Shown: one piece after another, positions 56,100 to 64,000 of the stretch | How positions within the stretch are numbered: position 1 is the stretch's first letter | How the letters are laid out: every line of letters starts with the position of its first letter | Assembly (NCBI GenBank): GCA_051294375.1 | Contig: CM119266.1 | Location: forward strand, 20,212,729 to 20,276,728 | DNA from: Paraspadella gotoi | Lineage: Eukaryota; Chaetognatha | DNA: 64,000 bases | Direction of reading: 5' to 3' | Position numbers and translations under genes: made by a program | Notes under the pieces: generated by a model | The model's input: only the letters and a program-made list of their open reading frames with translations | Databases searched by the model: none | What the model was told of the DNA's origin: nothing

Positions 56100-57341
56100 G
56101 GCGCGAAGAAAGGGTCACTCAGGCGTTAAGGAGGGGGAACGGGGGAAGTGGGAAGGGGAAAGTGGGAAAGGGGGGCGAAAAGTGGGAAAGGGGGGAAAGT
56201 GGCAAAGGGAGGAAAATGGGGGAAAGGGAACGATGGAGGCTCAACGGTAATTTTTCAAACGTGGCGAGTGTTTTCGTCCGAGGGGAGGAAGAGTGGAAAG
56301 AAAAGAAAATAAAATGGGAGCAGCTGCCGTTTCCTTTTTCTTTTTCTCTTTCTTTTTCTTTGTTTCTTAACTAAATTCCCGATCAAACTTTCCTCCTTTA
56401 ATCCTTTCCTCTGTCGTTTGCTTTCTTTTTCCTATTTTCTTTTTTCTTTTCTTTTTTTTTTTTTTTTTTTTGCTCGCGCGCCCCAATGATCGAGAAAGAT
56501 AGAACATGTGAACGTGTGAATGAACAACGTTCAATCGGCCTCTGCGCCAGGCGCGCGCTACACTCTTTACAAGCCCTACCAAACCGATCGAAGTCACAGC
56601 CTCAGGACACAAAGGTAATGTTTTAAAAACTTTTTTAAAAAAACAAACTTAAATGAATATAACCATGTAGTAGTTGGTCAATTTGCGAAATCGTATCCCA
56701 TTTTAAGTAGTATATCTTGTGTCAAAAGGATAAAAAAATTATTAGTTATAATCAATAGAGATAATAATAGAAATTTGGTCTGCCACTTCGCTTATAAAGA
56801 TACATATCGAAATATTTGGCCCCCAAAAAAAAAAAAATTTGAACAGATATCCATTTATTATTATACAATCAGGAATATATAAAACGGCGGCCATTTTTGA
56901 TCCCGCAAACAAACTTCCGCCGCCCTTCTTCTGATTCGTCTCCCTCCTCTCCCTCTCTCCCTCTCCCTCTCTCCCTCTCTCCCCCTCTCACTCCCCTTTC
57001 TCTTTTTTTTTTTTGATTGATCGGTCCTCCTCCTCTTCCCCCTCCCGGCCGACGGCACGGCTCTCCTCCTCTTCCCCGGATTTGATTGATGGCCCGTCGC
57101 GGTGGCACCTTCCTTTCTCTCCCATTTGTCATTCCTCTTTCGACGACAAGCAACATAAAAAGGAGGAGGAATGGGGTTGAAAGAATGGGGAGGAGGGCTT
57201 GGGGGGGGGAGAGTTGTGGGGAGGAGAGGAGAGGGATGTGGGGAGGGAGAAAGGAGATAGGTTGTGGTCGTGGGTTGAAAGATCGAGTTGCGGGCGGAAG
57301 AGTTGAAGAGAGCATGGAGCTCTGGAGAGAGAGACGAGAAG

Positions 57342-57404
<63 letters not shown>

Positions 57405-57785
57405 GAGAGAGAGAGCAGACGGCGCCACGCGCCTTAACGTCCTTCTTTTCGGCGCCGAGGGACGGAGAATGGCGCCGGTCGAGATCGTAAGAGCGCGCCC
57501 ACCTTGGACTGAAGACTGAAGACGGAAGAGAGGGGGCGCGGGAATCGGTTGGACGCGGGGCAGAGGCGGTCACGGTCACGAGTCGCGAGCGTGAGACGAC
57601 AGAATCGAGTTCGGGCGTGAACGGGCGTGAGCGGGGGAAGGGGGGCGTCTCGTCGCGAGGCTAAACTCGAAACTTGAGTGAATGTCGCGGAGGCGTTGGT
57701 TAAAGTGAGAAAACGACGATGGTTTTAACTTTTAAAAAAAAATGAAGAAAATTAATAAAGGATTAAATACTAAAAGAAAAAAAAA

Positions 57786-57816
<31 letters not shown>

Positions 57817-57818
57817 AA

Positions 57819-57849
<31 letters not shown>

Positions 57850-60139
57850 CATTAAAAAAAAGGGAGGATCGACCAGACGAAAAGAAAGAGAAGCGAAAAA
57901 AAAATACAATTGAATTGTGGCGCCGACTCGGCTGACAATCCATCAAATCCAGTGGCGCCGCGAAATTTAGCAGACGTCATCGATGATAAAAATGATAAAA
58001 ATGATAAAATCGTGATTATTGTTCGTTGAGAGAAAAAAAGGATGAATCACAACGACGTCACGTTTCTCGGTGAGTGAAATGAGTGAAAATTCGATGGCCA
58101 GATGACCGAGAAGACGTTAAGCGACGTCCGGTATTAAAAATGATGCAAGTTGAAAAAATAATGCAGAAAAATGGAAATAACATTACAAAATATTATTCTC
58201 GTCGCAGTTCGGTTTAAACCTTTAAGCGATTTACATGTTATTGGCGTAGCCACTGTTTTAAAGGTGAATTTCGCAGTTTAAATTTACTTTTTTTTGGTCT
58301 TTTTAATTCACGTTAGTAGAACATCTAAACCAATCCCAGCGCCCCTTTCAAACTTTTTCTCAAAACTATCGAGACGAAAGGAAATCTCCAGAACCTTGAG
58401 ACCAAGACCCCTTTGCGCGCCTCCCCAACGCCTGACCAATACCTGCGACCATGTAGCCAATAACAGCGACCGATAAATCAACCAAACGAATTCGATCCAT
58501 TCAAACCGTCAACGACGACGATGACGACGACGAAGACGACGACGAACTCGACGAAGATGAATGACCTTAAATTCTGCGTCGATTCTTATTGCGTCGGCGT
58601 CACTCAAAAAAAAAAAAAGGGGGGCAAAAGATGGAGGGATGGAGAGAAGGAAAAAGGGAGAAATGAGGGAGACTTAAAATGAAAAGAAAAGAAAATTAAA
58701 AACACAAATCTAAATGTACATATTACTCAAAAAATTATAAAAAAATGCATTGAGAAAATAAAAGAATAGACTGTGACACTAGCCTAACAATGAAAATGTG
58801 AAATGATGAAAAAAAAATGTAGTGGAAAAGTAATGTATGACGAAAGATTAAAGATATATGTTATTATCTTGTGAGAGGGATGGGGGCCTTAACTAACCAT
58901 AGTCTGTCCAGAGTCAGGGAAAAGATAGTTTATTTATTAAATGAATGGATACTTTTTATAATAGTTGTACCAATTTCATAGAGATTAGTAAGGCAGAGAG
59001 AAAAAAAGAGAAGAAAAGGAAAAAAAGTAGGAAAGTTGCGGGAGAAGCGGAGAAAAGCGGAGGAAGGCTGAGGAAAAAAGAAAGGGATTTTCTCTCGGCG
59101 GACAATGACTAATGTTCGGACGTCACCTGGACGAGAGGGGAGGTCACAAGAAGCCCGAGTCCCAAAGAAAAACTTCATATCAAAGAGGCTTTTGTCCGCC
59201 TGATGAGAGGAGGAGAGGGTGGGAGGAAAGGAAGGAAAAAGAGGAAAGGAAAGGGAGGAGGGGAAAGGGAAAGAAGGAAAGAGGAGATAGAAGGACTAAG
59301 AATCAAAGGAGTGAGAAGGGACGTGATGGAATTAGAAGAGCGAGAGATGGAAGGAAGGAAGGAGAAAAAAAAAAGATCTGGGTTTCGGAAGAAGACGGGC
59401 AGAAGGTGAAAGAGAAAAAGTCTGGAAATTTAGGAGAGATAATTCATGAAGGAAGACAAGAATCTCGCTTACGGGACTCGGGAACTATTTTTCCTTCGCT
59501 TCTCTCTGCCTTAAAAAAAAGAAAAAAAAGAAGAAAGGAGACAAAGAATGTGGTCGAGTGGAAAATGGCGAAACACTTTTTATTCCTCCTATTTTATTTT
59601 CAGTTTAAAGAATGATAACGAAAAAAAAAACACAACTAAAAAAATAGGGCGTTTATCTTAATCACTTCTTCCTCCTCCTCTTCCTCCTCCTCTTACTCAG
59701 TTCCATTCATTTAAAATTCGACGAACAGAAGAAATTGTTTCTTTGTCCGCCTCTTTCTCATTTTTTTTTCGGCCGGGGAAAATTTTTTTGATTGAATTCG
59801 GAGCTCGTGGCGCCGCCGCGCGGGATCGAGACAAACGATTCTTGCTTCCCTTTTATTCTCCGAGTCGCGACGACGAAAACAAATGACCATCGGAGAAAAA
59901 AAAAGTGTTTTTTTTTATTCGCGTCGTTCGCTCGTCAGAGGGCGGACGAAAGGCGGTGCCGCGGCTGCTGCGGCCGTCGGCAGCCCCTCCTTTCCTCGTC
60001 CATCACCAACGGACGTCGTACTTAACTCATTGACTGTTAAGCGCCCTCACCTCTTTTCCAAAACCTCACCTCTTTCATTTCTCACTGCGTTTCTCACTTC
60101 CTCATCACTACCCTTTACTTTCGACTACTACCACTTTGC

Positions 60140-60140
<1 letters not shown>
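56100..60140. other. Gene-poor region with purine tracts and a GC-rich patch
   Basis: GA-rich purine stretches, (GA)n at 57337-57415 and a CpG-rich patch 57420-57660 rich in GGCGCC and CGTGAGCG-like motifs that could be a promoter. A smaller CpG-rich patch lies at 59800-60020. No supported ORF. Confidence 0.4.
58850..58985 (+). repeat. Dispersed ~210-bp repeat, copy E (5'-truncated)
   Basis: Only the second half is present: TTATCTTGTGAGAGGGATGG to GTTGTACCAATTTCATAG. Confidence 0.75.
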
Positions 60141-60227
<87 letters not shown>

Positions 60228-60520
60228 GTGACATGAATTCCCCTCTTTCTCCTCTTTTCTCCTCTTTTCTCGTCAACTTTTCTCTTTTCTCACTTCTCTT
60301 TCCTCGTTTGATCTCATAGTGAAGTCCCTTCATCTTTTAATTTTTCTCCTCTGCCTATCTTTTTCCTCTTCTCCTCTCTTTCCTCCTATCCATACTCTCT
60401 CTTTTTCTTCCTTTCCTCTCTCCTACCTCTCTTTCCTTTTTGTTACCTCCACCCGCTTCAGTCCTCTTCGTTTTCGGACGCTCGTTTTTCTCTCTCATGA
60501 CCGAAAGAAAAATTACTCTA

Positions 60521-60552
<32 letters not shown>

Positions 60553-61154
60553 CACGATGATATTTCATCGTAATCGCGACAACCTTAAAGCTCAACTCAA
60601 ATTATTTTCTTTGTCATTTTTTTTTGGCGGGGAGGGGNNNNNNNNNNNNNNNNNNNNNNNNNNNNNNNNNNNNNNNNNNNNNNNNNNNNNNNNNNNNNNN
60701 NNNNNNNNNNNNNNNNNNNNNNNNNNNNNNNNNNNNNNNNNNNNNNNNNNNNNNNNNNNNNNNNNNNNNNNNNNNNNNNNNNNNNNNNNNNNNNNNNNNN
60801 NNNNNNNNNNNNNNNNNNNNNNNNNNNNNNNNNNNNNNNNNNNNNNNNNNNNNNNNNNNNNNNNNNNNNNNNNNNNNNNNNNNNNNNNNNNNNNNNNNNN
60901 NNNNNNNNNNNNNNNNNNNNNNNNNNNNNNNNNNNNNNGCCTCGGGCTGTGGCTATGGCCGTAACTCTTGATGCTGAATAACTGCTCTCTTCTGCCAGTC
61001 GCAGGACGAGAGAGAAGGATGATGGAGATTTTATGGACGGCGAAGCCATTCCTGTTTTTGTTGGCAGAGGATTTGCAGAGAGTGAGACGGAGAGGAGTGG
61101 AAGGGGGGGGGAGATGGATCGGACTCGATATTAGATTAGAGAATGTAACTATTA

Positions 61155-61385
61155 AAGGGAGTCGTCCTTTTATACAATCGAAACATAATTGTTATACCAG
61201 TTCATTGACAAGGAAGCCATGTCTTCTGGGAGTGAATAAACGAAACTGTGAGAGTCTTGATTGAAAACTGACAAAGTCTTGCTAAGTTATTATTTTCTAA
61301 GAGTGATAGAGCCTTTAATCCACCATAGCCTGTTCAAAATCAGGGGCAAGATAGCTTATTCATTATCAATAAGTTATGTATATTT
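61155..61385 (+). repeat. Dispersed ~210-bp repeat, copy F
   Basis: Has the GAGTCGTCCTTTTATACAAT upstream block, GTTATACCAGTTCATTGAC and the body through GGGGCAAGATAGCTTATTCA; its 3' end diverges. Confidence 0.78.
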
Positions 61386-62144
61386 TGAAATTTGACAGGA
61401 TCCACGGATGAGCTTAAAAGATGAAAAAAAAAAATAATCTAAGGAAAAGCGAAAAGGGAAGATAAACATGGGGAATGCTGAATGGTTGGTGGCCTCGTTC
61501 CGACGAGACGAACGTCAAAACCACGAATCCTCTTTGGATGATTTATCTCACGTTTGAATGATGTCGTCGTTGTTATCGTCGGCGTCGAAGGTCGTTGACG
61601 CCAACAGAATCCGTCGCTAGGCAACGCTCAAAAACAATTACGGGTATTCGGAAAAAAAAGTTTAAAAAATGAGTGAAATTTTAACTCGTTAATCATTTCC
61701 AAAGTTCATTAAAGCCTTATTTGATAATTTTTATAAAACCTCCATTGGGCATTCTTATTGACAAATACAGCCTGACAATCAAAAATGCCTTTTTTATTTT
61801 TTTTTTCTTTCTTTCGTTTTACTTCTCAACGAAGCCGAAGCTTCGAACGCTTGGCGACCTCAAACTGGGGCGAAGGAAAACCAGGACTCATAAAAACAAA
61901 CAAAGGAGCAAGCGAGGGGAAATGGAGCAAGGGAGAAAACCTCGAGATAAAGAAATAGAAAATTATAATGGAAAACGGTTGCTCTGGAGGAAAAGGGCAG
62001 AGAAATGCAAAATAAAATTGGGGAAAGAAAAAAGGAAAATAAACTGGAATTAAAAAGGTTGGAGTTGTTGAATCTAGGACTGAAATAGGATGAACGTTAG
62101 AAAGATTAGAGTAAAAGAGAAATAAAGAAAGAAAGAGAAAAAAA

Positions 62145-62146
62145 AA

Positions 62147-62233
<87 letters not shown>

Positions 62234-62236
62234 AAA
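62145..62236. repeat. (GAAA)n microsatellite
   Basis: About 90 bp of AAAG repeats; a related tract is at 57785-57850. Confidence 0.93.
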
Positions 62237-62720
62237 AACTAAAGAAATAAACAAACAAACAAAAAAACCAAGAAAGAAACAAAGTAAGAAAGAAAAAAGA
62301 AGGTTTTTTTCAAAGAAAGAAAGACCAGAAAAAGTAAAACACCAAAGAGTATAAATAAAAAAGAATAAANNNNNNNNNNNNNNNNNNNNNNNNNNNNNNN
62401 NNNNNNNNNNNNNNNNNNNNNNNNNNNNNNNNNNNNNNNNNNNNNNNNNNNNNNNNNNNNNNNNNNNNNNNNNNNNNNNNNNNNNNNNNNNNNNNNNNNN
62501 NNNNNNNNNNNNNNNNNNNNNNNNNNNNNNNNNNNNNNNNNNNNNNNNNNNNNNNNNNNNNNNNNNNNNNNNNNNNNNNNNNNNNNNNNNNNNNNNNNNN
62601 NNNNNNNNNNNNNNNNNNNNNNNNNNNNNNGGGGTTCGATTGGATGATATTGGACGGGATTGCGAGTAACGGAGAGAGTGAGAGTCATTGTCTTACGTCT
62701 ATTAGATAAAAAAAAATTTA

Positions 62721-63009
62721 GGGCCTTATTTTCCCAGAACGCCCCATGTTATCTTATATTCCGAAATAGGTTAGATCAGGTTAGAGGATAGGATTAAAGA
62801 TTAGGTTAGGGATTAGGTTAGTGATTAAGGTCAGGGACTTAGTTTGTGATTTGTAATCGCGTAAGAGTTATAAATTAACAGTTTATGGTTTAGGTTCAAG
62901 ATTAAGTTAGGATTAAAGATTAATTTAAAAGTTCAAGAATATATTTGGATTAAACATTCGGATTAAAATTATAACGAACAGAAAAGGGGCATTCTTCGAA
63001 AGAAGACCC
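62721..63009. mobile_element. MITE-like element, copy 2 (289 bp)
   Basis: Left end GGGCCTTATTTTCCCAGAAC matches copy 1 almost exactly; the right end GGGGCATTCTTCGAAAGAAG is its imperfect complement. The core again consists of GATTAGGTTAGGGATTAGG-like units in the same orientation as copy 1. Confidence 0.7.
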
Positions 63010-64000
63010 GAAAAAGAGAAAAATTCAGGTTATTGACGGTGGTTTCGAAAGTGGTTTGTAAGGTGGGTGTCGCGACATTAGGGTGGTTAACGTTTTTCCC
63101 AATGGGGATCAGAAAAGGTGATGAGGAGAAAATGGAATCACAAAGATAGTAGGGCGGAGTGAGAGAGAGAGAAAGAAAGGAAAGGTTTAAGAGATTCGAG
63201 GAAAGACGGTTACATCCTATTACTAGACAGGGTTGAAAAAGAAATCAGGGCGAATACAATATTTTACCCGGTTAATGATAGGGAAGGAAAGAAGTAATAA
63301 ACATGCTTAATTGCTTATGTGGGAGTGGGAGTTTTGTAAAATTTTACTTATTGTTATAAATTGTGATGTATCTAAAATTTTAATACTAAAGCTTCTTCTT
63401 TTTTATGACAACAGTTTTTGTAAAAACTTTTTAGTCCTTTTTTGTTCTTCGTGAAATAAATATTCTCTATTTTCTTTTGGGTGAAAAGGACAGAATATTT
63501 TTTTTTAATTGTATTTTTTATACCCCATTACAGGGGGAGTAAAAGCGTTTACAATATAATTTTCCCGGAGTAGAGCGATTCTGTTCTGGAAGATATTAAA
63601 CTGTATTTCGACTCAATCTTGTCTCGTCTTGTTGGGGTCATCTCGCCAGATCGACTGTGGGTGTCGCTGCTTCAACAATTTGATCTCATGAGAATCTGAC
63701 AATCTGGCCAAATTTGGGGGTCGACCATTTTCGTTCTTTTCTGGACAACTCGGGAAGATAAACATGTAATTTGATTGAATTAATGTGCATAGTTAATATA
63801 AATCAATTGTTAAGAGTATAGATATGGTAGAAAGTATATCTCGTCGCAGTCATAATATCTTCATTTTTTTCTCTTTTCCTTTTTTTTTCTTTCCTTTTTT
63901 TTTCTCGGCCGAATCCTTTCTTCGAGTCTTTCCCTTTTTCAACGAGACTCTTTTACGAAAAAGATTGAATTTTAGTGTCGAGCAAATTGGATTTTTTTTT
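63010..64000. other. Right end of window, nothing recognised
   Basis: AT-rich unique-looking sequence after MITE copy 2, ending in T-rich tracts. No gene, RNA or repeat supported. Confidence 0.5.

Overview
The window is draft nuclear genome sequence from an invertebrate animal. The evidence is dozens of short GT-AG introns, metazoan regulators (a KMT2C/D-type trithorax-related histone methyltransferase and a Teashirt-family zinc-finger protein), a tRNA-derived SINE family, inverted-repeat (MITE-like) elements, very long CT/GA microsatellites and nine N gaps. Nothing visible fixes the phylum. There are no bacterial, phage or organellar features.

Layout. 1-24153 (+): the 3' part of a KMT2C/D (trr) gene. 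34 exons were reconstructed by hand and join into one uninterrupted frame of 1970 codons that ends in a complete C-terminal module (atypical PHD, FYRN, FYRC, WDR5-binding motif, SET, post-SET). Two of its introns carry antisense genes. The 6.5-kb intron 2559-9098 holds a BTB-BACK-Kelch gene. The 4.1-kb intron 18578-22712 holds two unrecognised genes: a 667-residue protein with an N-terminal Cys cluster and a KE/RS-rich tail, and a basic protein of about 209 residues. 25951-26123 (-): an isolated acidic terminal coding exon, tail to tail with trr. 27200-27520: a CpG-rich promoter-like segment with an NRF-1-type palindrome. 34667-41974 (-): exons of a Teashirt-like gene, with CtBP-binding PLDLS-type motifs and C2H2 fingers, possibly running on to 34667 through two further in-frame exons. 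42000-64000: no convincing gene; gaps, microsatellites, minisatellites, dispersed repeats and a duplicated block that looks like an assembly artefact.

How the genes relate. trr encodes an enhancer H3K4 methyltransferase and Teashirt is a DNA-binding co-repressor of patterning genes, so both are nuclear regulators. The nested genes share only location. All nested and downstream genes are transcribed opposite to trr. The non-coding 42-64 kb lies on the 5' side of the Teashirt-like gene, which fits a large regulatory territory or a distant first exon, but no element there can be assigned a function by eye.

Limits. Exon ends were called by reading frame, splice dinucleotides and family similarity from memory. 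First exons of the Kelch and Teashirt-like genes are uncertain. Repeat boundaries are approximate.
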